DNA of 24,307 bases from Caulobacterales bacterium RIFOXYB1_FULL_67_16. Its GTDB lineage: Bacteria > Pseudomonadota > Alphaproteobacteria > Caulobacterales > Caulobacteraceae. This document shows, in pieces, positions 14,719 through 22,670 of this stretch. Every line of letters starts with the position of its first letter. Position 1 is the first letter of the stretch. The notes beneath the pieces were generated by a model that did no database searches, had not been told where the DNA came from, and worked only from the letters and a program-made list of their open reading frames with translations. The stretch is taken from assembly GCA_001796045.1 (NCBI GenBank), contig MGLN01000157.1:1-24307 (forward strand), written 5' to 3'. The position numbers were made by a program, and so were the translations under genes.

Positions 14719-15308
14719 CAGCCTTGAACGCGAAAGACCGCGAGCAGCGACGCACTCTGCTCGTCGTTTTGATCCTGAATGCGCTGCTTTTCGCAGCGCT
14801 CGGTATCGGCGGAGTGATCGCCGATTCCAGCGCCCTGCTGGCTAACGCGGTCGACAACGCCTCGGACTCGGTCGTCTATCTGATCAGTTTCCTGGCCGTG
14901 GGGCGCGCAATTGCGTGGAAGCGGCGGGCCGCCCGGGTCTCGGGCGTCCTTCTGCTGGTTTTCGCCGCCGGGGTGCTGATCGATGCGGGGCGGCGTTGGT
15001 GGTTCGGGGCGGAGCCAATCGGCTGGACCATGATCGGCCTTGCGGTCATCGCCGCGGTCGTGAACCTGATCTGCCTGCAGATGCTGCGGCGGCTGGACGG
15101 CGACGATGTCAATCTGCGCGCCGCCGAGACGTTCAGCTTCAACGACTTCGCCTCCAACGGCGGGATCATCGTCGCCGGCGGTCTGGTGCTTTGGCTCGGA
15201 CAGTCGTGGCCGGATCTGGTGGTCGGAGTTCTGGTCGCTGGCGTCGCGGCCAAGGGCGGCCTGGAGATCCTGGAGGACGCGCGGGGCTCGGAAGCGGACG
15301 AGGCCTAG
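14715..15308 (+). CDS. Second short CDF-like cation transporter
   Basis: Protein of 197 aa from TTG 14715, about six helices and no cytoplasmic CDF domain. TM2 carries D47 and D51 (NAVDNASDSVVYLIS). In TM5 only D144 remains (FSFNDFASNGG), and the usual His four residues earlier is Phe. It is a homologue of the transporter at 7878-8525, with which it shares the NA(L/V)D-x3-D-S TM2 core, the SWPDL/RWPDL loop and overall length, but the sequences are well diverged. It is last in the czc operon and translationally coupled to czcA. It probably moves Zn/Cd/Co, by family and context. Confidence 0.82.
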   Translation: MTALNAKDREQRRTLLVVLILNALLFAALGIGGVIADSSALLANAVDNASDSVVYLISFLAVGRAIAWKRRAARVSGVLLLVFAAGVLIDAGRRWWFGAEPIGWTMIGLAVIAAVVNLICLQMLRRLDGDDVNLRAAETFSFNDFASNGGIIVAGGLVLWLGQSWPDLVVGVLVAGVAAKGGLEILEDARGSEADEA

Positions 15309-15327
15309 CCCGCTCGCCGACGGAGGG

Positions 15328-15789
15328 TCAGGCGCCGTTGTGCCGTCCAAACACCCGGGTGGAACCGTCGTTGAGGATCAGCATCGTGGTGTAGGGCTCG
15401 CGTCCTGCGGCCTCCATGCCCGGCGAGCCGGCGGGCATGCCGGGGGCGCTCAGGGCGCGAGCAGCCGGGCGTTCACGCAGCAAGCGATCGACGTCGCCGG
15501 CCGGCACATGACCCTCGACCGCATAGGCGCCGACGACGGCCGTGTGGCAGGAGGCCAATCGATCCGGGATCCCGTGTCGGGCCCGGATCGGCGCGAGGTC
15601 CTCATGCTCGATGACCTCGACCGTCCAACCGGCTTGACGCATGTGGCTGATCCAGCCGCCGCAGCAGCCGCACCAGGGCGTCTTGTAGGCGGTCAACCGA
15701 TTCTCGGGTGCGGCCCAAGCGGTTCCAGCGGCAGTGAGAGCCGGCGCAGCGGCCAGCAGGACTCTGCGTGACAGGAAGATGGATGACAT
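15328..15789 (-). CDS. DUF411 periplasmic metal-binding protein
   Basis: Protein of 153 aa. A signal sequence with a twin-Arg-like SRRVLLAAAPALTAA start is followed by the DUF411 domain: KTPWCGCCGGWISHM near the start of the mature protein, which provides a CxCC thiol cluster, then GIPDRLASCHTAVVGAYAVEGHVPAGDV and the conserved LSAPGMPAGSPGME. DUF411 proteins are commonly found with copper resistance genes and are thought to bind copper. ATG 15789 is preferred over ATG 15813 because AAGGAAG lies 5 nt before it. It is the last gene of the cus run, 106 bp after cusF, with a strong hairpin in that gap. Confidence 0.88.
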   Translation of the reverse strand: MSSIFLSRRVLLAAAPALTAAGTAWAAPENRLTAYKTPWCGCCGGWISHMRQAGWTVEVIEHEDLAPIRARHGIPDRLASCHTAVVGAYAVEGHVPAGDVDRLLRERPAARALSAPGMPAGSPGMEAAGREPYTTMLILNDGSTRVFGRHNGA

Positions 15790-15834
15790 CGGACTTCCTT
15801 GAGAGGCTGACAAGGATGACTCTAGGCGGGGCGC

Positions 15835-15871
15835 GTCGTCGCCGCGACGTCCGTGATGTCGCGGCGACGAC
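15835..15871. terminator. Perfect 14-bp hairpin between cusF and the DUF411 gene
   Basis: Arms GTCGTCGCCGCGAC (15835-15848) and GTCGCGGCGACGAC (15858-15871) are exact inverted repeats around a 9-nt loop. The RNA stem would be very stable. On the minus strand it begins 24 nt after the cusF stop codon. There is no T-run on either side, so a classic intrinsic terminator is not shown; it may be a partial terminator, an mRNA-stability or processing stem that lowers expression of the DUF411 gene, or a protein binding site. Confidence 0.6.
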
Positions 15872-15895
15872 CGACCTTGACCGACCCGGACCGGT

Positions 15896-16261
15896 CTATT
15901 CCGGACGGATGGCGGTGATCTCGCTGGTCCCGCCCTTGATCACCAGGTCGAAGCGGACCCGGTCGCCGGTCTTGACCGTCGCCAGTAGCGCCGGATCCGC
16001 CTTGAAGCCCATCGTCATGGCCGGCCAGCCCACCTCCGGAATTGGGCCATGGTCGAGCGTGACGGTCCCGGCTGCAGGATCGACGGCGGTTACGACACCG
16101 GTTCCGTGGCCGGTCGTCTGCGCGGCGGGGGTCGGCGCCATGGGCACCATTGCTGCGTCCTCGGCGGGCGCGGCGGTGTCTGGCGCCGGTTCGGTCGGCT
16201 GGCCGCAGGCAGCGAGCAAGGCGGTCGAGGCGAAGGCGGTGAGGGTCAGAAAGCGCTTCAA
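15896..16261 (-). CDS. cusF: CusF-domain copper/silver-binding lipoprotein
   Basis: Protein of 121 aa from TTG 16261. An N-terminal lipoprotein signal ends in LLAACG, so it is probably anchored to a membrane after processing by signal peptidase II. After a Pro/Ala-rich linker, the CusF beta-barrel domain (about 53-119) ends the protein; its metal site is seen in LDHGPIPEVGWPAMTMGFK, with His, Trp and two Met matching H36, W44, M47 and M49 of E. coli CusF. It carries Cu(I)/Ag(I) in the periplasm to the CusCBA pump. TTG overlaps the cusA stop (TTGA) and has AAGGAG 7 nt upstream. Confidence 0.88.
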   Translation of the reverse strand: MKRFLTLTAFASTALLAACGQPTEPAPDTAAPAEDAAMVPMAPTPAAQTTGHGTGVVTAVDPAAGTVTLDHGPIPEVGWPAMTMGFKADPALLATVKTGDRVRFDLVIKGGTSEITAIRPE

Positions 16262-19200
16262 GGGGTGTCTCCTTGGATTGAAGCAGTGGAGGGGGACGAT
16301 CGGCGTCTCAGGAGCAGGTAGGCCGCGGGGATCACCAGCATCGAGAGCAGGGGGGCGGTCAGCATGCCGCCGATCATGGGCGCCGCGATGCGGCTCATGA
16401 CCTCCGAGCCGGCGCCGTGGCCGACCAGGATGGGGAAGAGGCCGGCGAGGATCACCGCGACCGTCATGGCCTTGGGGCGCACCCGCAGCAGCGCGCCTTC
16501 GCGCACGGCCTCGGCGACCTGGTCCGGCGAGGGCGAAGGCCCCCGGTCGGCCAGAGCATGTTTGAGGTAGATCAGCATGACCACGCCGAACTCCGCCGAA
16601 ACCCCGGCGAGGGCGATGAACCCCACACCGGTGGCGACAGACTGGTGATAGCCCAGCAAATAGAGGATCCAGATTCCGCCGGTCAGGGCGAACGGCAGGG
16701 TTCCCATGATGAGGGCGGCCTCGTCGAGTCGGCCGAAGGTCACGTAGAGCAGGACGAAGATGATCAGCAGGGTCGCGGGCACGACGATCATCAGCCGCGC
16801 CGCGGCCCGCTGCAGGTACTCGAACTGCCCGGCATAGGCGACGCTGACCCCGGGAGAGAACCGCACGTCCCGGGCCACGGCCGTCCTGAGGTCGGAAACG
16901 ACCGACGCCAGGTCGCGCCCGCGGACGTCGACGTAGACCCATGTCGATGGCCGGCCGTTCTCGGTCTTCAGCATCGGCGGACCGTCAGCGATCCGGACCT
17001 CGGCGACCGTGCCGAGCGTGATCTGCTGTCCTGACGGCGTCAGCACAGACAAGGCGCGCAGCCCTTCGAGGCTGTCGCGCAGTTCGCGCGGATACCGGAC
17101 GTTGATGGGGTAGCGGGCGAGTCCCTCGATGGTCTGTCCGATGGTCTCGCCGCCGATGGCGCCGGCGACGATGGACTGCACGTCGGCGATGTTGAGGCCG
17201 TAGCGCGCGGCGGCGGCGCGGTCGATGTCGACATCGATATAGCGGCCGCCGGTCAGCCGCTCGGCCAAGGCGGAGCTCACGCCCGGCACGCCCTTGGCCG
17301 CCCGTTCCACCTCGGCGGCGATCCGGTCGATCTCGGCCAGATCGGCCCCAGAAACCTTCACTCCGATGGGGCTCTTGATGCCGGTCGCCAGCATATCAAT
17401 GCGGTTGCGGATCGGAGGCACCCAGACATTGGCCAGCCCCGGAACCTGGACGGCGCGGTCAAGCTCCTCGACCAGCTTCTCTGGCGTCATGCCCGGCCGC
17501 CACTGATCGCGCGGCTTGAACTGGATGGTGGTCTCGAACATCTCCAGCGGCGCGGGGTCGGTGGCCGTCTCGGCCCGCCCGGCCTTGCCGAACACCGTCT
17601 TCACCTCCGGCACGGTCGAGATCATCCGGTCGGTCTGTTGCAGCAGGTCCGAAGCCTTGGCCGCCGACAGGCCGGGCAGGGCCGAGGGCATGTAGAGCAG
17701 GTCGCCCTCGTCCATACTGGGCAGGAACTCGCCGCCCAGCTGGCTGAGCGGCCAGGCGGTGGTGGCGAAGGCCAGGGCCGCGAGCAGCAGCGTCAGCCGG
17801 GGTCGGCCCATCACCCAGTCCAGCGCGGGTTGGTAGGCTCGGGTCAACGCCCGGTTCAGCGGATTTTCCCGCTCGGCCGGGATGCGGCCGCGGATCAGAT
17901 AGCCCATCAGCACCGGGACCAGCGTGACGGACAGGATGGCCGCCGCCGCCATTGCGTAGGACTTGGTGAAGGCCAGCGGCGCGAACAGCCGGCCTTCCTG
18001 GGCTTGCAGGCTGAACACCGGCACGAACGACAGGGTGATGATGACAAGGCTCAGGAACAGCGCCGGCCCGACCTCGGCGGCTGCGTCGGTGACGACCCGC
18101 CAGCGGGCCTCGCCTTGCAGACGCTCGTCTGGATGGTCGTGCTCCCAGCGCTCGATATGCTTATGAGCGTTCTCGATCATCACGACCGCGGCATCGACCA
18201 TGGCCCCGACGGCGATGGCGATGCCGCCTAGCGACATGATGTTGGCGTCCACGCCCTGGACGCGCATGACGAGAAAGGCGGCCAGCACCCCCAGCGGCAG
18301 GGTCAGGATGGCGACCAGGGCCGAGCGCGCATGCCAGAGAAACAGGCCGCAGACCAGGGCCACGACCAGGAACTCTTCCAGGAGCTTGGTGCTGAGATTG
18401 GCGATGGCCCGGTCGATCAACTGAGAGCGGTCGTAGGTGGTCACCACCTCGACCCCGGCCGGCAGGCTCGCCTTCAGGCCTTCCAGCTTGTCCCGGACGG
18501 CGGCGATGGCGGCGCGGGCGTTTTCGCCGGAGCGCAGGATCACGATCCCACCCGCCACCTCACCCTGGCCGTTCAGTTCGGCGATGCCGCGGCGCATCTC
18601 CGGTCCGACCTGGATCGTCGCCACGTCGCCCAGCCGGACCGGCACGCCGCCTGCCGCCGTCCGGATCGGAACGGCCCGGAAATCGTCCAGGTCGGTCAGG
18701 TAGCCATTGGCCCGGACCATGTATTCGGCCTCGGCCAGTTCCAGCACCGAGCCGCCGGTCTCCTGATTGGCGCGCTGGATGGCCTCGACGACGGCTTGGT
18801 GGGTGACGCCGTAGCCGGCGAGCCGGGCCGGATCGAGGACCACCTGGTATTGCTTGACCATGCCGCCGACGCTGGCGACTTCAGCTACGCCCGGCACGGT
18901 CTTGAGCTCATAGCGCAAGAACCAGTCCTGCAGGGACCGCAGCTGCGACAGGTCGTGGCGGCCGGTCCGATCGACCAGGGCGTATTCGTAGATCCAGCCC
19001 ACGCCGGTGGCGTCCGGCCCAAGCGCCGGTCGGGCGCTCTCGGGCAACCTGGACTGAGCCTGGTTGAGGTATTCCAGCACCCGTGAGCGGGCCCAGTAGA
19101 GGTCGGTCCCGTCGTCGAACAGCACATAGACGAAACTGTCGCCGAAGAAGGAATAGCCGCGCACCGTGCGCGCGCCCGGGACGGACATCATTGTCGTGGC

Positions 19201-19407
19201 CAACGGATAGGTGACCTGGTTCTCGACGATCTGGGGCGCCTGGCCCGGATAGCTCGTGCGGATGACGACCTGAACGTCGCTGAGGTCCGGCAGGGCGTCG
19301 ACCGGGGTGCTGCGCGCGGCCCACAGACCGGCGGCGAGTAGGGCCAGCGCCGCAAGCAGGACGAAGACGCGGGCCTTGACCGAGGCGCGGATGACGGCGG
19401 CGATCAC
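16258..19407 (-). CDS. cusA: CusA-type copper/silver RND efflux pump
   Basis: Protein of 1049 aa with the full 12-helix HME-RND layout. The three metal-binding methionines fall exactly on E. coli CusA numbering: M573 (LLYMPS), M623 (PLEMFETT) and M672 (RIDMLATG). The TM4 motif GAMVDAAVVMIENAHKHIE is the Cu/Ag (HME4) form rather than the DFG form of CzcA. It exports Cu(I)/Ag(I) through CusB and CusC. ATG 19407 overlaps the cusB stop by 4 nt; its own stop overlaps the cusF TTG. The C-terminus VIPAAYLLLRRRS also matches the family. Confidence 0.97.
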   Translation of the reverse strand: MIAAVIRASVKARVFVLLAALALLAAGLWAARSTPVDALPDLSDVQVVIRTSYPGQAPQIVENQVTYPLATTMMSVPGARTVRGYSFFGDSFVYVLFDDGTDLYWARSRVLEYLNQAQSRLPESARPALGPDATGVGWIYEYALVDRTGRHDLSQLRSLQDWFLRYELKTVPGVAEVASVGGMVKQYQVVLDPARLAGYGVTHQAVVEAIQRANQETGGSVLELAEAEYMVRANGYLTDLDDFRAVPIRTAAGGVPVRLGDVATIQVGPEMRRGIAELNGQGEVAGGIVILRSGENARAAIAAVRDKLEGLKASLPAGVEVVTTYDRSQLIDRAIANLSTKLLEEFLVVALVCGLFLWHARSALVAILTLPLGVLAAFLVMRVQGVDANIMSLGGIAIAVGAMVDAAVVMIENAHKHIERWEHDHPDERLQGEARWRVVTDAAAEVGPALFLSLVIITLSFVPVFSLQAQEGRLFAPLAFTKSYAMAAAAILSVTLVPVLMGYLIRGRIPAERENPLNRALTRAYQPALDWVMGRPRLTLLLAALAFATTAWPLSQLGGEFLPSMDEGDLLYMPSALPGLSAAKASDLLQQTDRMISTVPEVKTVFGKAGRAETATDPAPLEMFETTIQFKPRDQWRPGMTPEKLVEELDRAVQVPGLANVWVPPIRNRIDMLATGIKSPIGVKVSGADLAEIDRIAAEVERAAKGVPGVSSALAERLTGGRYIDVDIDRAAAARYGLNIADVQSIVAGAIGGETIGQTIEGLARYPINVRYPRELRDSLEGLRALSVLTPSGQQITLGTVAEVRIADGPPMLKTENGRPSTWVYVDVRGRDLASVVSDLRTAVARDVRFSPGVSVAYAGQFEYLQRAAARLMIVVPATLLIIFVLLYVTFGRLDEAALIMGTLPFALTGGIWILYLLGYHQSVATGVGFIALAGVSAEFGVVMLIYLKHALADRGPSPSPDQVAEAVREGALLRVRPKAMTVAVILAGLFPILVGHGAGSEVMSRIAAPMIGGMLTAPLLSMLVIPAAYLLLRRRSSPSTASIQGDTP
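16269..16274 (-). promoter_or_regulatory. Ribosome binding site choosing the TTG start of cusF
   Basis: AAGGAG on the minus strand within the last cusA codons, 7 nt before TTG 16261. It fixes a start for which no ATG or GTG is available near the lipoprotein signal. Confidence 0.6.
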
Positions 19408-20885
19408 GGTCTGGCCTCGACGGGGGTGAGACGCAGGATCGTCGCCTTGCCGGCCTTCAGCTCGAAGTCGAGGCGGACCCGGTCGCCGACGGCCAGGCCG
19501 CGCGTACGGGCGGCGTCGGGAAGGTCGAAGGCCATGGTCATGGCCGGCCAGTTCAAGCTGGCGATCGGCGGATGCGAAATGGTGATTGACCCGGGCGTCA
19601 AGGCTTCGACCCGTCCCGTCGTCTGGTGGACTGTCGGAGCGGCCGCCGCCGTCGCGGCGCCGGGCGATCCGATCGGCCGCGCCTCGACCCCTGAGAGGCT
19701 GGCTTCGGAATCGATCAGGAACTGGCCGGAGGCCACCACCCGCTCCCCTTCGGCGAGGCCGGCGAGGACTTCGCTCTGGCCGGCGGCCTCGCGGCCGATA
19801 CGGACCTCGGCCGGGCGGAACCGCCCGCCCGGCTCGGCCAGCATGACCAGCGTACGGGTTCCGGTGCGGATCACCGCTTCGGAAGGGACGACCAGGGCGT
19901 CAGTTCCGCCACCGCCGAGGGCGATCTGGCCGAACATCCCCGGCCGCAGCCGGCCGCCACGGTTGGCGAGTTCGACGCGCCCGGTGACCGTGCGACTCTC
20001 GCCGGCCACCTCGGGCAGCAGAGCCGTGAGACGACCGGTGAACCGCTCGCCCGGGAAGGCGGCGAGCGTGACGTCCACTATCTGACCGGTGCGCAGGCGG
20101 CCGGCTAGGGCTTCAGGAACGGCGGCGTTGAGCCAGACCGTCGACAGGCCGTTGATCTCAGCCAGGGTCGCGCCCGCCGGGACGCTCATGCCAGACCGGA
20201 CGCCCAAGGTGCGGATCACGCCGCCGATGGGACTGGTGACGGTGATGACGGTGCGCGGCCGGCCGCTCCGCTCGACCGAAGTGATCAGGCTCTCGGGCAT
20301 GCCCAGCAGCACCAGGCGCTGGCGCGCCGCCTCGATCAGGCGATCGTCGCCGCTGCGCCGCACCGCCAGATACTCGGTCTGGGCCCCGCCCCAGTCCGGG
20401 ACGAGCAGATCGGCCAGCGGCGCCCCGGCGACGATGATGTCGCCGGGCGCGCGATTGTAGGTCCGCTGCACGAATCCGGCGGCTCGGACCTGGACGACGG
20501 CGATGTCGCGCTGGTTGAAATCGACCACGGCGGTGGCGGTCAGATCGTCCGCCAGCCGACCTTGTCGCGCCGTGGCGAAGCGGACGCCCAAGGCCTGAAT
20601 TCGGGACGGGTCGATGCGGACGCCCGGCGCCGCGCCGGCCTCGTCGGCGTAGCGAGGAACCAGCTGCATATCCATGAAGGGCGATTTGCCAGGTGCGTCG
20701 AAATGCTGGTCCGGGACCATGGGATCGTACCAGTAGAGCACGGCGCGGCCGTCGCCCGAGGCGGCGGTCGGCGCCTTGGCGGCCGGCAGCCATCGGCCGG
20801 CCAGCAGGCCGCCGCCCAGGCCGACGGCGAGCAACAGGACGGCCGCCGCCGCCAGCCGGGCGCGGGGGGACATGAGGCGGGTCAT
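19404..20885 (-). CDS. cusB: CusB adaptor with a fused C-terminal CusF domain
   Basis: Protein of 493 aa: membrane anchor (about 10-35), a YHS-like heavy-metal domain (YWYDPMVPDQHFDAPGKS through FMDMQLVPRY, about 51-78), the adaptor lipoyl, hairpin and barrel domains, then an extra C-terminal domain (about 418-490). That domain contains ISHPPIASLNWPAMTMAFDL, giving the CusF His, Trp and two Met ligands. E. coli CusB is about 400 aa and lacks it. The first Met-containing domain matches the N-terminal Cu(I) acceptor segment of CusB. It overlaps cusC and cusA by 4 nt each. The operon therefore encodes two CusF domains, one on CusB and one as a lipoprotein. Confidence 0.95.
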   Translation of the reverse strand: MTRLMSPRARLAAAAVLLLAVGLGGGLLAGRWLPAAKAPTAASGDGRAVLYWYDPMVPDQHFDAPGKSPFMDMQLVPRYADEAGAAPGVRIDPSRIQALGVRFATARQGRLADDLTATAVVDFNQRDIAVVQVRAAGFVQRTYNRAPGDIIVAGAPLADLLVPDWGGAQTEYLAVRRSGDDRLIEAARQRLVLLGMPESLITSVERSGRPRTVITVTSPIGGVIRTLGVRSGMSVPAGATLAEINGLSTVWLNAAVPEALAGRLRTGQIVDVTLAAFPGERFTGRLTALLPEVAGESRTVTGRVELANRGGRLRPGMFGQIALGGGGTDALVVPSEAVIRTGTRTLVMLAEPGGRFRPAEVRIGREAAGQSEVLAGLAEGERVVASGQFLIDSEASLSGVEARPIGSPGAATAAAAPTVHQTTGRVEALTPGSITISHPPIASLNWPAMTMAFDLPDAARTRGLAVGDRVRLDFELKAGKATILRLTPVEARP

Positions 20886-22156
20886 TGATCGGCGCTCCCA
20901 TAGATGAGCGTGAGCCGCACGGCGTCGCGGGCCACGGCGGCCTCGCGGTCCAACGCCTCCAGGCGGGCGTCGGCGACGGCGGTGAAGGCTTCCAGCACCT
21001 CGCCGATCCCGGCGCGGCCCGCGCCGTAGCTGGCGGTCTCCAGGTCCGCGCGCCGCAGGGCGTCAGGCAGGACCACGTCCCGCGCCCTCAGCCATTGGTC
21101 GTGATGCATGACATGGTCTGCGAGGTCGCTCTCGAGCTGAGCCCGCAGCGTCCGCAGCGCGGCCTCGCGCTCGACACGGACCCGGGCGGCGTCGGCGGAC
21201 CGGGCGGCGATCACCGGAGCCTGTCGCTGGTCGGCGAACAGAGGCAACCTGACACGCGCGCCGACCGAGACCATGTCGCCGAACATCGGGTCGCGTCGGC
21301 CGTACTCGACCTCGAACGCCCAGTCGGGCCTTTGCCCGGCCTGGGCCATGGCGACATCGGCGTCGGCGCGCGTGCCCGCCGCGGCGTAGGCCTGCAGCAT
21401 CGGCAGGCGGTCCAGGGCGGCCCGCAGGGTCGCAGGATCGACCTCGACGTGAGGCGGCGTCCCGGCGGTCGTGGGCGCGGGATCGTCAGTCCAGCGGGTC
21501 ACCTCAGCGCGCGCCCGGGCCTCGTCGGCCCGCAGGCCCGCGAGTCGATCTTCCAGGGCGGCCCTGAGGCGGACGGGCGCCAGCCCCGTCGCCGGCCGGT
21601 CGGCGCCCGAGGCGACGCCGGCGGGGGCGGCCTCCCACAGCGGCTCCAGGGTCGCCAGGACCTCTTCGACCGCGCGGCGCTTGCGGTCGGCGTAGTGCAG
21701 GTCGATCCAGGCCAGCCCCGCCGCGAGGCGGACGTCGCGCCGGGCGATGCCCGCCCGGGCCTCGGCCACGCCGATGTCGGCGTCGGCGACCGCGCGTTCG
21801 GCGCGCCGCCGCTCGCCGCTCGGCACGCTCTGCATCAGGCCGATGCGGGCCATGGTCATCTCGTCGTCGCCGAAGCGGCCGGCCATCGGACCCGACACCG
21901 GAAAATTGTCGACGCCGAAGGTCAACTCCGGGTCCGGCAGTCGTCCGGCCGCGTCGGCGCCGGAGCGGGCGGCTGCGACCTCCAGGTCGCTGGCTCTCAG
22001 ATCCGGCGCCGACTCGGCCCGGGTCAGGGCCTGGTCGAACGTAAGGGGGTCGGCGAGGGCGGGCCCGGACGCGTGGAGCAGGGCGATCAGGCTCGCCGCG
22101 AGGCCGGCGCGGCGCGGCGCGACGCCTGGCGCGGTCGGCCAAATGGGGTTCGACAT
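20882..22156 (-). CDS. cusC: CusC-type outer-membrane efflux protein (TolC family)
   Basis: Protein of 424 aa with a signal peptide (to about residue 36, GPALADPL) and two TolC-type repeats with long coiled helices. The ELTFGVDNFPVSG and VGARVRLPLFADQRQAPVIAA blocks mark the two strand regions. It is the outer-membrane channel for CusBA. It differs clearly from the CzcC at 9067-10323, so the two systems have separate channels. It ends in an ATGA overlap with cusB. No lipobox is seen in the signal region, unlike E. coli CusC, which is a lipoprotein. Confidence 0.9.
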   Translation of the reverse strand: MSNPIWPTAPGVAPRRAGLAASLIALLHASGPALADPLTFDQALTRAESAPDLRASDLEVAAARSGADAAGRLPDPELTFGVDNFPVSGPMAGRFGDDEMTMARIGLMQSVPSGERRRAERAVADADIGVAEARAGIARRDVRLAAGLAWIDLHYADRKRRAVEEVLATLEPLWEAAPAGVASGADRPATGLAPVRLRAALEDRLAGLRADEARARAEVTRWTDDPAPTTAGTPPHVEVDPATLRAALDRLPMLQAYAAAGTRADADVAMAQAGQRPDWAFEVEYGRRDPMFGDMVSVGARVRLPLFADQRQAPVIAARSADAARVRVEREAALRTLRAQLESDLADHVMHHDQWLRARDVVLPDALRRADLETASYGAGRAGIGEVLEAFTAVADARLEALDREAAVARDAVRLTLIYGSADQ

Positions 22157-22209
22157 GGGTCAAGGTCCGAAAGTTGACGAGGCTCGAGCGAGCGCGACGG
22201 ACGGCGGCG

Positions 22210-22227
22210 CGACGCCAGACGGCGTCG
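22210..22227. other. Small hairpin in the gap before cusC
   Basis: Arms CGACGCC (22210-22216) and GGCGTCG (22221-22227) with a 4-nt loop lie in the 92-bp gap between the small secreted protein gene and cusC. No T-run follows, so it is more likely an RNA stability or attenuation stem than a terminator. A 7-bp GC stem can arise by chance in DNA this GC-rich. Confidence 0.3.
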
Positions 22228-22248
22228 GCAGTCGTTCAGGGCGTGGCT

Positions 22249-22632
22249 TCAGGCCTGGGGCTTTGGAGGACCTTGCAGCGGCGGCGGACCGACTCCGTCG
22301 CGGTCGGTGTCGGCCGGACGCAGGACGGCCAGACGATGTGGGGGAAACGGGGCGGCCAGCGCCGCCGGGCCGGGGAAGGGAACGGCCAGGCCGGCGCAGC
22401 CGACCTTGGCGAGGCAGGCGGAGCTCATGTCCCGGCACGGCGCCTTGGACTTGGAGGACGGGTCAGAAACCGGCGCGGCCGTTTCGGGGCAGTCCGGACA
22501 GCAGTCCGACATGTCCATCGTGGTCGCCGTCGCCGGCGTCATCGGGGGCGAAGGGGTCGCATGCGCCGTCGTCTGACCGACGAAGCCGGTCAGGGCCAAG
22601 GCGACGAGAAGGGAGCGGATCAGGGCCCACAT
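22249..22632 (-). CDS. Small secreted Cys/Met protein heading the cus genes
   Basis: Protein of 127 aa with a signal peptide (MWALIRSLLVALALTGFVGQ, to about THA). The mature part carries MDMSDCCPDCP, then KAPCRDMSSACLAKVGC, a set of Cys and Met ligands that fits copper or silver binding, and ends in a Pro-rich tail (PPPLQGPPKPQA). I do not recognise a named family; it parallels the CzcI-like protein at 8665-9012 in position and tail, with no strong sequence match. ATG 22632 is chosen because the signal peptide begins there; upstream in-frame ATGs lie in the merR gene. It lies 34 bp after merR and 92 bp before cusC. Confidence 0.65.
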   Translation of the reverse strand: MWALIRSLLVALALTGFVGQTTAHATPSPPMTPATATTMDMSDCCPDCPETAAPVSDPSSKSKAPCRDMSSACLAKVGCAGLAVPFPGPAALAAPFPPHRLAVLRPADTDRDGVGPPPLQGPPKPQA

Positions 22633-22641
22633 GCGAACCCG

Positions 22642-22670
22642 ACTAGGCTCCTCACGCCATGCCGAGTCAA
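22642..22670 (-). promoter_or_regulatory. Candidate internal promoter of the cus genes
   Basis: On the minus strand a -35-like TTGACT (22670-22665) and a -10-like CCTAGT (22647-22642) are 17 bp apart, at the 3' end of merR. Transcription would begin about 3 nt before ATG 22632, so the message would be almost leaderless, in keeping with the weak ribosome binding region there. The -10 is a poor match, so this is a tentative call. Confidence 0.3.

Noticed and set aside
20885..22177. 430-codon open frame on the plus strand opposite cusC
   Set aside because: Shadow of the TolC-family gene; Gly/Arg/Gln-rich with no conserved features.
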